This document shows, in pieces, positions 1 through 6,170 of a stretch of DNA of 8,825 nucleotides (its first letter is position 1; each line of letters begins with the position of its first letter). Position numbers and translations under genes: made by a program. This DNA is from Actinomycetales bacterium (GTDB taxonomy: Bacteria; Actinomycetota; Actinomycetes; Propionibacteriales; Nocardioidaceae). Where the stretch lies: the NCBI GenBank assembly GCA_012513165.1, contig JAAZCT010000014.1:1-8825 (forward strand), given 5' to 3'. Below the pieces are notes generated by a model. The model had not been told where the DNA came from and did no database searches. It saw nothing but the letters and a program-made list of their open reading frames with translations.

Positions 1-2
1 AC

Positions 3-680
3 GTTAGCGTGCTCAACAAAGAGGATTTCGAGTTCAGCGGACTTACTCAGTGCAGTCAACGAGGAGTTACCTATCTTCCCGTCGAACGCTCGTGGGATCG
101 TCTCATCACAATGTGCCACGAGTCGGAGCAAGGCGAGTCCTCGTTGATATTCGGCTACGAATCGAGTCTCGACTTTGCCGGTCACGCATTCGGCGTGGAT
201 TCTGACGAATGGCGTGGAGCCTTGGCAGCGATTGATGCCGATCTCTCGGAACTTCACGATGCGTTACCTGATGACGTAGTTTTGCTCGTTACCGCCGATC
301 ACGGGATGGTCGATATCAACATCGAGAATCGTTTCGATGTTGTTGACCACCCAGAGTTACTGGACGATGTCGTCGTTTTTGCTGGCGAAGCACGGTTCCG
401 GCACCTTCACACAAAAGCGGGCGCAGAAATCAAGGTTGCGGCGGCATGGGCTTCAGCCCTAGGGGACCGGGCCGAGGTCAGGCTCCGAGAGAACGCTCAA
501 GACTGGTTTGGTCCACTCGATCCGAGAGTTGCACCGAGGTTCGGTGACGTTGTGGTCGCGGCGCTTGGTGACTTTGGCGTATTTCATTCCGACCAATATG
601 CGATCGAATTACGTATGAAAGGGTTCCACGGCTCAATTACTGACGTCGAGCGGCGAATTCCCGTGTTGTACTCAAACTAG
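3..680 (+). CDS. Alkaline phosphatase superfamily (nucleotide pyrophosphatase-type) hydrolase, C-terminal part
   Basis: The reading frame is already open at the left edge, so the N-terminus (expected to carry the catalytic Thr/Ser and the first metal ligand) lies outside the window. About 226 residues are visible; the family is usually near 370-400. Counting from the GTG at position 9, which is probably not the true start, the metal-site residues of the phosphodiesterase/phosphopentomutase-like fold can be read: Asp55 and His59 in SLDFAGHAFG, Asp97 and His98 in TADHGM, and His207 in GFHGS. Tyr50 and Trp68 also fit the actinobacterial subgroup. The enzyme is expected to hydrolyse phosphodiester or pyrophosphate bonds using two divalent metals; its real substrate cannot be read from sequence. 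It converges on sepH, an arrangement I recall from other actinobacteria. No signal peptide can be judged because the start is missing. Family is confident, substrate unknown. Confidence 0.88.
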   Translation, partial: VSVLNKEDFEFSGLTQCSQRGVTYLPVERSWDRLITMCHESEQGESSLIFGYESSLDFAGHAFGVDSDEWRGALAAIDADLSELHDALPDDVVLLVTADHGMVDINIENRFDVVDHPELLDDVVVFAGEARFRHLHTKAGAEIKVAAAWASALGDRAEVRLRENAQDWFGPLDPRVAPRFGDVVVAALGDFGVFHSDQYAIELRMKGFHGSITDVERRIPVLYSN

Positions 681-693
681 CGTGGCCGACACG

Positions 694-1572
694 TTACTCG
701 CGATTTCCACCAAACATGATTTCGTCCCAACTGGGGACACTGCGACGAGTCGGCTTCTTCCGTGGGGCAGGAGTCTCTGGCACGGCAACACTCTCTTGAA
801 GTGCGATGTCTTCACGGGATGTGGTGGTCGGCTCGGACTCAATGTCACTCGGAATATCGAGCTGTTCCTGAGCGCGTTTGTCCCGGGCTTCCTTGAGCGA
901 GTGAACTTCGCCGGGTGTCTCCGATGCTTCGGGAGTGACCGGCGCGGCAACACCTTCTGAAACCACGTCAGCGAGCGCCATATCGTGTTCATCTGCGGTG
1001 GCTAGGTCACCGACCAGATTCCTAGCCGCTTCGTCGTCAGCGAGGACATAGCGACTCTTTGGATCAAACACAAAGTTAGCCAAGGTGCCATTGGTGGTGA
1101 CAGTGATGACCCAGAGAAGGTCTTCGCGGCGCCAAGAGTCCCATGACACTTCTTCGGGAACCACGCCATGTTGAGCGATTTGAGCATCCACAAGTTCAGC
1201 CAAGGGCACAGGTGGACCGCCCACGTTCTTGCGACGAACGGAGGTTGCACGAGCTTGCTCCACCATGAACTCGCGCTCAGCGAGGACAGGCACAGCAAAG
1301 GCGTGCGCTTGCTCGAAGGAGACGCCTGCCAATTCGGCGACTTCCTCGACGCTGGCACCCCTGCGGATGCGCGTTTGAATGTCTCTTGGTGAAAGGGAAC
1401 TCTCCATCGGAATCTCCATCTGTCCGGAGCGAAGTGATGCACTGGGTGCACGGTCAATCAGAGTGGTCAGCCGACTGTCGATACTGAGCCGAAACTGTTC
1501 TCCTGTGGTGGAGTCTTTGGCAACGAGAAAGCGACCATTGTCAGTTAGACCGACCATCGCTAGTTCACGCAT
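694..1572 (-). CDS. sepH: SepH, FtsZ-binding cell division regulator (DUF3071)
   Basis: This 292-residue protein matches SepH, which in Streptomyces and mycobacteria binds FtsZ and stimulates filament assembly at septation. Residues 1-60 form the conserved N-terminal region opening MRELAMVGL, and residues 61-107 contain the helix-turn-helix-like segment (SPRDIQTRIRRGASVEEVAE, then LAGVSFEQA). A conserved Trp-containing region follows near 143-170 (SWDSWRREDLLWVITVT). A long acidic, low-complexity linker leads to the family's signature C-terminal tail PSWDEIMFGG. The ATG is supported by GGAGG on the minus strand (CCTCC at 1582-1586), 9 nt upstream. The MFS gene lies 82 bp upstream on the same strand, so co-transcription is possible. 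The stop is only 13 bp from that of the convergent phosphatase gene, with no clear terminator between. The conserved motifs at both ends make this one of the safest calls in the window. Confidence 0.96.
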   Translation of the reverse strand: MRELAMVGLTDNGRFLVAKDSTTGEQFRLSIDSRLTTLIDRAPSASLRSGQMEIPMESSLSPRDIQTRIRRGASVEEVAELAGVSFEQAHAFAVPVLAEREFMVEQARATSVRRKNVGGPPVPLAELVDAQIAQHGVVPEEVSWDSWRREDLLWVITVTTNGTLANFVFDPKSRYVLADDEAARNLVGDLATADEHDMALADVVSEGVAAPVTPEASETPGEVHSLKEARDKRAQEQLDIPSDIESEPTTTSREDIALQESVAVPETPAPRKKPTRRSVPSWDEIMFGGNRE

Positions 1573-1654
1573 ACTGCCAAGCCTCCACGTTGTAATCGCT
1601 TCTTCACGATGTTATCGGCCGAAATGGCGCCACGTTGGTGACTCGCCGAAATGA
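1573..1654 (-). promoter_or_regulatory. 82-bp leader between the MFS gene and sepH, with SD and paired direct repeats
   Basis: Read on the minus strand, this gap carries the sepH Shine-Dalgarno GGAGG (plus-strand CCTCC at 1582-1586) with a 9-nt spacer. On the plus strand two short words each occur twice: CCACGTTG at 1585-1592 and 1630-1637, and GCCGAAATG at 1618-1626 and 1645-1653. A TCGGCCGA palindrome sits at 1615-1622. I see no convincing -35/-10 pair and no terminator for the MFS gene, so read-through from MFS into sepH is the simplest reading. The repeats could be operator sites or chance. Confidence 0.35.
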
Positions 1655-2842
1655 TCAAGGGTTCTTTGGCTCTCGAATTGCTTGAGATACGGGCGCAAAC
1701 CAAGCGACAAGAGCGGCCAGCGTCGCTGCGAGCGCTGCCGCTGCGAAGCCCAAGGATGCGGAATGGAGTTCGACAATTCGACCAGAAACCACAGCGCCAA
1801 GTGCCACACCCGCCGATAAGCCGGTCGTTACCCACGTGAGCGCTTCGGTCAGGCGAGTAAGTGGCGTTACCAGTTCCACCAGGTTGACGGCCGTAATCAG
1901 GGTGGGAGCGATGGTCAGTCCCATGACGAACATTCCGATGGACATCTGAAAGGTCGTGGCCGCGAATGGCAACGGGATCAGTGAACACGCCAGCAGAATG
2001 GTAAAGATCCGCAGGCGCTTCACCGGGTCACTGGCAGCGCTACGCGCACCTACAATAAACCCGGCCAAAAGACTGCCCACGGAACTGACGGCCAGTACCC
2101 AGCCAGCGAGATCTTTCTGTCCTAGTTCATCAGTGAATCCGACAATCAGAACTTCCGACGCTCCGAACACAAATCCCACGCCGATCGCCGACAAAATCAA
2201 CGATATAAGCGGCGGGAGCGAGAGTTTGTCGTCACCCCGAGCGCTCGACTTGACCGGAGTTGGAGCGGTCGCTCGCTGAAGTGCTAAGCCCCAGCCGCCC
2301 AACAGCGAACTGATTGCTGCCGCAGTCAAGCCCAAAGGCGCGGCTACGTTCAGGGTTAGGAACGTGACGAGGACGGGGCCGATGATGAACACGACTTCGT
2401 CGAGGATCGCTTCCCAGGCAAAAGCAGTACTGAGAAGCTTTCGGTCTTTCAAATTGTGGGTCCACCGAGTTCGCACCATATTGCCGGTTTGGGGAGCACC
2501 GGTGCCGGCGATGATGGCCGAAATGATGGTCAGCGAGAGTGGTTCTCCGGCAGCCCAAACCATTCCCGCAATGCCAAGGCAATAGATCGCTGGTACCACG
2601 AAAAGTACCCGACGTTGTCCGAACTGGTCTGCGATCCGACCTTGGAGCGGTGCGGCCACAGCGGAGGTCAAAATATAGACCGCCGCCACGAGACCGGCAA
2701 GACCGTACGACCCAGTGCTGTGTTGGATCAGAAGCACTATTCCCAAGCCCGTCATGGAAGCAGGCAGTCGGCCAAAGAGTCCCGCGAGACTAAAGCGAAG
2801 TGCTCCTGGGGTTCGGAGTGCTTCTTGGTAGGCCTTCATCAT
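1655..2842 (-). CDS. MFS transporter, 12 transmembrane segments
   Basis: This 395-residue, very hydrophobic protein has about twelve predicted membrane helices in two halves. They are separated by a cytoplasmic loop near residues 190-208 (ending ARGDDKLSLP). The MFS motif A is clear between helices 2 and 3, GRIADQFGQRR at residues 68-78. Acidic residues Glu144, Asp148 and Glu149 lie at the start of helix 5 and could contribute to proton coupling. The start is one of two adjacent ATG codons (2842 or 2839); no good Shine-Dalgarno precedes either, so the message may have a very short leader. The family is drug/metabolite efflux-like, but the substrate cannot be told. An MFS gene next to sepH and divergent from an inositol-monophosphatase gene is, from memory, a recurrent actinobacterial arrangement, so this is probably vertically inherited rather than acquired. 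Fold is confident, substrate unknown. Confidence 0.9.
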   Translation of the reverse strand: MMKAYQEALRTPGALRFSLAGLFGRLPASMTGLGIVLLIQHSTGSYGLAGLVAAVYILTSAVAAPLQGRIADQFGQRRVLFVVPAIYCLGIAGMVWAAGEPLSLTIISAIIAGTGAPQTGNMVRTRWTHNLKDRKLLSTAFAWEAILDEVVFIIGPVLVTFLTLNVAAPLGLTAAAISSLLGGWGLALQRATAPTPVKSSARGDDKLSLPPLISLILSAIGVGFVFGASEVLIVGFTDELGQKDLAGWVLAVSSVGSLLAGFIVGARSAASDPVKRLRIFTILLACSLIPLPFAATTFQMSIGMFVMGLTIAPTLITAVNLVELVTPLTRLTEALTWVTTGLSAGVALGAVVSGRIVELHSASLGFAAAALAATLAALVAWFAPVSQAIREPKNP

Positions 2843-2910
2843 GATGTAGCCAACTGTACTGGCCAGACTGTTAGGGTAGGTCCCGCGCTAGGACACCTGA
2901 AGGAAACGCC
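2843..2910. promoter_or_regulatory. Divergent promoter region between MFS transporter and inositol monophosphatase genes
   Basis: These 68 bp must hold the starts of both divergent units. On the plus strand a TAGGGT element at 2872-2877, resembling actinobacterial -10 boxes, lies about 33 nt before the phosphatase ATG, followed by a clear Shine-Dalgarno GAAGGA at 2899-2904 with a 6-nt spacer. On the minus strand TACAGT (plus-strand ACTGTA, 2853-2858) lies 10 nt before the MFS ATG and could direct a nearly leaderless transcript. Neither has a convincing -35 box. The Shine-Dalgarno is secure; the -10 assignments are inference. Confidence 0.35.
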
Positions 2911-3705
2911 ATGGAATATGCAGCAATGCTGGAGAAAATTAGAGAATTCGCTCTGGGCGCGGGAGACTGGGTTCGGACACAACGTCCAACTGGACGCGTT
3001 GATGTGGCAGCCACGAAGAGCAGCCCCACAGACGTTGTCACCGCACTTGATCGAGGCTGTGAAGATCGCCTGCGTTCGCAGATTCTCCGGTGGCGACCGA
3101 ACGACGCGTTTTTGGGGGAGGAGGGGCAGTCGGTTTCCGGCACCTCTGGACTTGAATGGATCGTAGACCCCATTGATGGAACGGTTAATTTCATGTACGG
3201 GATCGGCGGCTACGCGATTTCGATTGGCGCACGTGTTCAAGGGGAAATAGTCCTCGGATACATCTTGAACATGGCGACAGGCGAAGAGTTCGGTGCAATT
3301 CGGGGGCAGGGAGCTTGGCGTTGGACGGCCGAAGGCCGCCAGCCGATGCTTGGGCCCCCGCGAGTGACGATTTCTGAGTCGTTGGTGGCCACGGGGTTCA
3401 ATTACACGCAGGATTTGAGAGAAAAGCAAGGCCAGGCAGTGGCTAAACTCTTGCCGCATGTTCGAGATATTCGACGTTGTGGATCCGCGGCCTTAGACCT
3501 TGCTGCCCTGGCCGATGGTCGCCTAGATGCCTATGTGGAGGAAGGGCTCAAGCCTTGGGACCTCGCGGCAGGTGCTCTTATGTGCGAAGAGGTCGGTTTG
3601 ACCGTAACAGGCTTAGACGGTCCTGCCAGTGAACGACTGGTGCTTGTGAGTCGTACAGATGTTTCTCGGGACTTTTTGAGCCTTGCCCGACGTTGTGGAT
3701 TTTGA
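2911..3705 (+). CDS. Inositol monophosphatase family protein
   Basis: This 264-residue protein has the complete set of Mg2+-dependent, Li+-sensitive phosphatase motifs: Asp47 in DVVTALD, GEE at 69-71 (Glu70), WIVDPIDGT at 83-91 (Asp86, the Ile88 carbonyl position, Asp89), and WDLAAG from 216 (Asp217). These residues form the metal and phosphate site of inositol monophosphatases. The family also includes histidinol-phosphatases, fructose-1,6-bisphosphatases and 3'-phosphoadenosine phosphatases, and the sequence alone does not separate them, so no gene symbol is given. The length is normal and no signal peptide is seen, so the enzyme should be cytosolic. The ATG is backed by GAAGGA 6 nt upstream. 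The gene is divergent from the MFS gene and is followed after 90 bp by DUF4193. No strong terminator follows. Confidence 0.93.
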   Translation: MEYAAMLEKIREFALGAGDWVRTQRPTGRVDVAATKSSPTDVVTALDRGCEDRLRSQILRWRPNDAFLGEEGQSVSGTSGLEWIVDPIDGTVNFMYGIGGYAISIGARVQGEIVLGYILNMATGEEFGAIRGQGAWRWTAEGRQPMLGPPRVTISESLVATGFNYTQDLREKQGQAVAKLLPHVRDIRRCGSAALDLAALADGRLDAYVEEGLKPWDLAAGALMCEEVGLTVTGLDGPASERLVLVSRTDVSRDFLSLARRCGF

Positions 3706-3795
3706 AGTGATCAACGAATCGTTAGGTCCGGCTCACCGCGGAGTTTTCCGGTATGACAGAATCTGGCCGATTCACTTGTACTAGATGGAGGACTC
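3706..3795 (+). promoter_or_regulatory. Leader region of the DUF4193 gene with strong SD and a tentative promoter
   Basis: A near-perfect Shine-Dalgarno GGAGGA (3787-3792) precedes the DUF4193 ATG with an unusually short spacer of 3-4 nt. Upstream, ATGACA at 3753-3758 resembles a -35 box (5 of 6 to TTGACA) and TGTACT at 3777-3782 resembles a -10 box (4 of 6) at 18-bp spacing. That pair would start transcription almost at the Shine-Dalgarno, so the alternative TATGAC (3752-3757) as the -10 box is equally possible. The promoter is inference; the ribosome-binding site is directly visible. Confidence 0.35.
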
Positions 3796-4095
3796 ATGGC
3801 TACCGATTACGACGCGCCGCGCAAGAACGAAAGCGAGCAGTCAGAGGACAGCATTGAAGAACTCAAAGCACGTCGCCACGAGAAGAACTCGGGCAAGGTC
3901 GATGAAGATGAAACTGAAGCGGCAGAGTCGTTCGAACTGCCAGGGGCAGACCTCTCCCATGAGGAGTTGTCCGTCAAGGTGGTTCCGAAACAATCGGACG
4001 AATTCACCTGTTCATCTTGTTTCTTGGTACATCATCGCAGTCAATTGGCACGCGAGACCAAGGGCAAATTGATCTGTCGCGACTGCGATTACTGA
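3796..4095 (+). CDS. DUF4193 zinc-ribbon protein of Actinobacteria
   Basis: This 99-residue protein is a clear DUF4193 member, a small family I know only from Actinobacteria and with no established function. It opens with the highly conserved MATDYDAPRK and SEDSIEELKARR, continues through an acidic, probably disordered middle to ELPGADLSHEEL, and ends in a four-cysteine zinc ribbon: Cys72 and Cys75 (CSSC), then Cys94 and Cys97 (CRDC), with FLVHHRSQLA between. No membrane segment or signal peptide is present, so it should be cytosolic. A nucleic-acid or protein-binding role is plausible from the ribbon but is inference. The strong Shine-Dalgarno and the strong terminator straight after the stop suggest a well-expressed monocistronic unit. 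The start is fixed by the conserved N-terminus; an ATG 11 nt upstream is in another frame and gives no family-like protein. Confidence 0.95.
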   Translation: MATDYDAPRKNESEQSEDSIEELKARRHEKNSGKVDEDETEAAESFELPGADLSHEELSVKVVPKQSDEFTCSSCFLVHHRSQLARETKGKLICRDCDY

Positions 4096-4107
4096 TCTTC
4101 GCAAACG

Positions 4108-4152
4108 AAAGCGTGGACCTGGTGAGCTCCGCTCGCCAGGTCCACGCTTTTT
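4108..4152. terminator. Strong intrinsic terminator between convergent DUF4193 and DUF4235
   Basis: An almost perfect inverted repeat runs from 4108-4127 to 4131-4150. The left arm begins AAAGCGTGGACC and the right arm ends GGTCCACGCTTT, with a 3-nt TCC loop and a single T-G wobble among 20 base pairs. On the plus strand it runs into a five-T tract (4148-4152), and it starts 12 nt after the DUF4193 stop. On the minus strand the hairpin is followed by TTTCGTTTG, a weaker tract, so it probably also stops transcripts coming from DUF3093-DUF4235, whose last stop is at 4178. Confidence 0.93.
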
Positions 4153-4177
4153 CGTGTAAAAATAGAACCGATTTAGG

Positions 4178-4537
4178 CTATTTGCCCTTGGACGGGGGCT
4201 TGCTGCCGGTCGAGTGCTCCCAGTAGGTTGCCGCACTTCGTGCCGCAACAGTTCGGATGACCTGCGCAAAGGCCCCGGCCAAAGCTGCCCACAAGATAGC
4301 TTCGGCCATGGTGATCTCTGAACTGCGCGCGCTCTTAGGCGCGGGCTTTCCTGTGACAGAACGCCACACAACTTGAGTAAGGGCCGGAGCCGCCATTGCC
4401 GCCAAGATCGAAGCGCCGGCGTCTAGCGCGCGCCACGCACCCCTGCTGGTGACTCCTGCGGAGGCAGCCGCTTGCGGCTGGGCGTCAAGCGTGGGATCGG
4501 CGGTTGAGGCCGTTGCTTTGGTCTTCTTCTTAGCCAT
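4178..4537 (-). CDS. DUF4235 small membrane protein
   Basis: This 119-residue protein fits DUF4235, an actinobacterial family of small membrane-associated proteins of unknown function. A Lys-rich and then Ala/Thr-rich, probably disordered N-terminal tail (about 1-34) precedes two hydrophobic segments, near 40-58 and 78-97. The family-like WRSVTGKPAP lies just after the first, and the C-terminal WEHSTGSKPP after the second. The ATG has a good Shine-Dalgarno, AGGAG on the minus strand (4546-4550), 8 nt upstream. The gene overlaps the end of DUF3093 by 8 bp, which points to coupled translation in one operon. It ends shortly before the strong bidirectional terminator. The family assignment rests on the paired hydrophobic segments and the WxxVTG and TG motifs, not on an alignment, so it is a little less sure than its neighbours. 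Confidence 0.8.
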   Translation of the reverse strand: MAKKKTKATASTADPTLDAQPQAAASAGVTSRGAWRALDAGASILAAMAAPALTQVVWRSVTGKPAPKSARSSEITMAEAILWAALAGAFAQVIRTVAARSAATYWEHSTGSKPPSKGK

Positions 4538-5015
4538 CTGATGGGCTCCTGTCCTCAGGGTTTCCGCTAACGTGCACGAGATGTTGCAGAGCTTCAGCTA
4601 ACGCTATCGAATTTCTGCTCGAAACGAGCCAGAACGCCACAGGGTCGTTAGGGTCGGTATTTTCGACCTTGACGCCACCCGGATGGTAACTCCGTACGTC
4701 AATCCACGCAGTATGACCGCCGCCCGCACGTAACAAGGCCTGCCATTCTGCTCCGTTGAAGGCTTCAGCTGATCCGATCCAGGCTGCTTCAAGGTGAGCC
4801 CTGCCGACTCGAAGTACTTCGGGAGTCACCTCGATCCGTTGTGCAGCACGCATCAACAAGACCGTCCAGACACCGAGGGCTGTGAACACCGCACAGATCC
4901 ACGCGAACGCCAATGAATCTGTCGAGAGACAGACCCACCACACAGTCACGGGGATCAAAACAGAAATGAGGATGCCCGCAAACGACACTCCTCGGCGTTC
5001 GGTGAAAGACGACAT
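4530..5015 (-). CDS. DUF3093 membrane protein, divergent from dut
   Basis: With the start at 5015 the protein has 161 residues and begins MSSFTERRGVSF, close to the usual DUF3093 opening (Y/F-x-E-R). Two membrane segments follow (about 12-30 and 36-55), then a soluble PH-like domain. Visible family features in that domain are EVTPEVLRVGRAHL, a Trp/Tyr-rich middle ending in NDPVAFWLVSSRN, and a C-terminal amphipathic helix. The reading frame could be extended upstream to an ATG at 5081, but those 22 extra residues look unlike the family and would run across the dut start, so I reject the longer form. No strong Shine-Dalgarno precedes the chosen ATG (only AAAGG very close to it). Function is unknown; in many actinobacteria the gene sits divergently beside dut, as here. 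It overlaps DUF4235 downstream by 8 bp. Confidence 0.88.
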   Translation of the reverse strand: MSSFTERRGVSFAGILISVLIPVTVWWVCLSTDSLAFAWICAVFTALGVWTVLLMRAAQRIEVTPEVLRVGRAHLEAAWIGSAEAFNGAEWQALLRAGGGHTAWIDVRSYHPGGVKVENTDPNDPVAFWLVSSRNSIALAEALQHLVHVSGNPEDRSPSDG

Positions 5016-5073
5016 GCCTTTACTTTCGCACCACAAGGGATCCCTACGCAGGACGGGGCAGTAATGTCGAAGC
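5016..5073. promoter_or_regulatory. Divergent DUF3093/dut promoter region with overlapping elements
   Basis: On the minus strand TCGACA (plus-strand 5065-5070, 5 of 6 to TTGACA) and TAGGGA (5041-5046) form a plausible -35/-10 pair with an 18-bp spacer for DUF3093. On the plus strand TAATGT at 5062-5067 fits the TANNNT -10 pattern of actinobacterial leaderless promoters. It lies 6 nt before the dut GTG, so transcription could begin at the start codon itself, and no convincing Shine-Dalgarno precedes that GTG. The dut -10 candidate overlaps the DUF3093 -35 candidate, so the two promoters could exclude each other. All of this is inference from motif spacing. Confidence 0.4.
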
Positions 5074-5541
5074 GTGACCACAGTCCCGTTTGCCCAGCTC
5101 GACCCCGATCTTGAACCGCCTCGCTACGCTAAGCCAGGAGATGCAGGAGCCGATCTTCGTTCGTCGTTAGACGTGACGATTGCTCCCGGGGAACGGACGC
5201 TCGTACCAACCGGAATTGCCGTTGCTTTACCCGAAGGCTTCGTTGGGCTCATCCATCCGCGGTCGGGTCTTGCTCTACGACATGGTCTCTCGATCGTCAA
5301 CTCTCCGGGAACGATCGACGCGGGCTATCGGGGCGAGATCAAAGTGCTCTTAATCAATCTCGATCCCAAGGAATCCATCGAGATTCGTCGTGGTGACCGC
5401 ATCGCACAACTGGTGGTTCAACGCTACGAAACTGTCGAGTTCCAGATCGTTTCGACGCTGCCCGAGAGCGAACGCGGTGCCGACGGTTACGGGTCATCCG
5501 GCGGCCATCAGTCCATTGAAACTTTTCCACGTCAAGGCTAG
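5074..5541 (+). CDS. dut: dUTP diphosphatase (dUTPase), trimeric type
   Basis: This 155-residue enzyme hydrolyses dUTP to dUMP and pyrophosphate, keeping uracil out of DNA and supplying dTMP synthesis. All five motifs of the homotrimeric family are present in order: PGDAGADL at 21-28, PRSGLA at 62-67, [13 protein letters not shown] at 79-91 (catalytic Asp82, uracil-pocket Tyr85), [11 protein letters not shown] at 107-117 and [11 protein letters not shown] at 134-144. The motif V aromatic is Tyr139, where most bacteria have Phe and, as I recall, mycobacteria have His. The GTG start is forced: an in-frame TAA lies at 5062-5064 and no later start fits. No good Shine-Dalgarno precedes it, so a leaderless transcript is likely. 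It heads a five-gene plus-strand run, with DUF3710 starting 11 bp after its stop. Confidence 0.97.
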   Translation: MTTVPFAQLDPDLEPPRYAKPGDAGADLRSSLDVTIAPGERTLVPTGIAVALPEGFVGLIHPRSGLALRHGLSIVNSPGTIDAGYRGEIKVLLINLDPKESIEIRRGDRIAQLVVQRYETVEFQIVSTLPESERGADGYGSSGGHQSIETFPRQG

Positions 5542-5552
5542 GTATAAAGACT

Positions 5553-6170
5553 ATGTTTGGTTCAAAGAATAAGAATCTCGGGCAAACTGAAGAGCCCCCA
5601 TTGCCTAGTCCAACTGGCATCCGCGCACAAGGCCCGTGGGATCGAAGCGAACGGTCCGTAGAGTCAACTGCAGCCTTCTTGGATTTTGGTTCGATACTGG
5701 TTCGCCCCATTTCGGGTATGGAAATTCAAGTCGCTTCAAACGACTCTACGAATCTTGCAGTACTCGTTAGTTTGGGCAATTCTGCGGTTGAACTACGAGT
5801 TGCGGCTGCTAGCAAACATGGGGACGATTGGGCTCAACTTGTTCCCGAGGTGGTTTCTGAAGTGAGTGCCCGCGGTGCAACTCCCGTGGAGCGTTCAGGC
5901 ATATTTGGCCCCGAGGTAAGCACCGAGTTTCCAGGACAGGACGCCGACGGCAATGCGGTGATCCAACCAGCATGTTTTATGGGTGTGCAGGGCAAGCGAT
6001 GGTTGCTGCGCGCAACGCTGATTGGTCCTTCAGCGGTGGCTCCTGATGCGCACACCGCCCTCATTAACGTGATACGAGATCTCGTGATTGTCCGCGGTTC
6101 AGAGGCGCGCATGTTGGGCGAAGAACTCCCGATTCAGATTCCTGGTGAGATGCAGGACCCGTCATCGTGA
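5553..6170 (+). CDS. DUF3710 conserved actinobacterial protein
   Basis: This 205-residue soluble protein matches DUF3710, a family of unknown function regularly found just downstream of dut in Actinobacteria. After a charged N-terminal tail come the recognisable blocks GPWD (27-30), LDFGSILVRP (43-52), GMEIQV (55-60), QPACFMGVQGKRWLLRA (138-154), IRDLVIVRG (164-172) and LPIQIPG (182-188). No signal peptide, membrane segment or known catalytic motif is visible. The ATG is 11 bp after the dut stop and has only a weak AAAGA upstream, so translation probably depends on coupling to dut. Its TGA overlaps the GTG of DUF3159 (GTGA). Function is unknown; the operon context hints at a link to nucleotide or nucleic-acid metabolism, which is guilt by association only. 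Confidence 0.93.
   Translation: MFGSKNKNLGQTEEPPLPSPTGIRAQGPWDRSERSVESTAAFLDFGSILVRPISGMEIQVASNDSTNLAVLVSLGNSAVELRVAAASKHGDDWAQLVPEVVSEVSARGATPVERSGIFGPEVSTEFPGQDADGNAVIQPACFMGVQGKRWLLRATLIGPSAVAPDAHTALINVIRDLVIVRGSEARMLGEELPIQIPGEMQDPSS

Noticed and set aside
2456..3459. Long frames on either strand across the MFS/phosphatase boundary (2456-3166 plus strand, 2839-3459 minus strand)
   Set aside because: They run antisense or out of frame through two well-supported genes and their translations show no recognisable domain or plausible composition.
3727..3747. TCCG/CGGA inverted repeat followed by GTTTT as a terminator for the inositol monophosphatase gene
   Set aside because: The stem is only 4 bp with an 8-nt loop, too weak to call.
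3785..4072. Frame starting at the ATG at 3785 with its own upstream context
   Set aside because: It is out of frame with the highly conserved DUF4193 protein; the GGAGGA lies inside it and serves the ATG at 3796.
5016..5081. Longer DUF3093 start at 5081 adding 22 residues
   Set aside because: The extra residues do not resemble the family N-terminus and would overlap the dut start; the ATG at 5015 gives the expected beginning.
5516..5548. TTGAAA (5516-5521) and TATAAA (5543-5548) as an internal promoter before DUF3710
   Set aside because: The spacer is 21 bp, too long, and the -10 box would sit only 4 nt before the ATG, so the transcript would start inside the gene.
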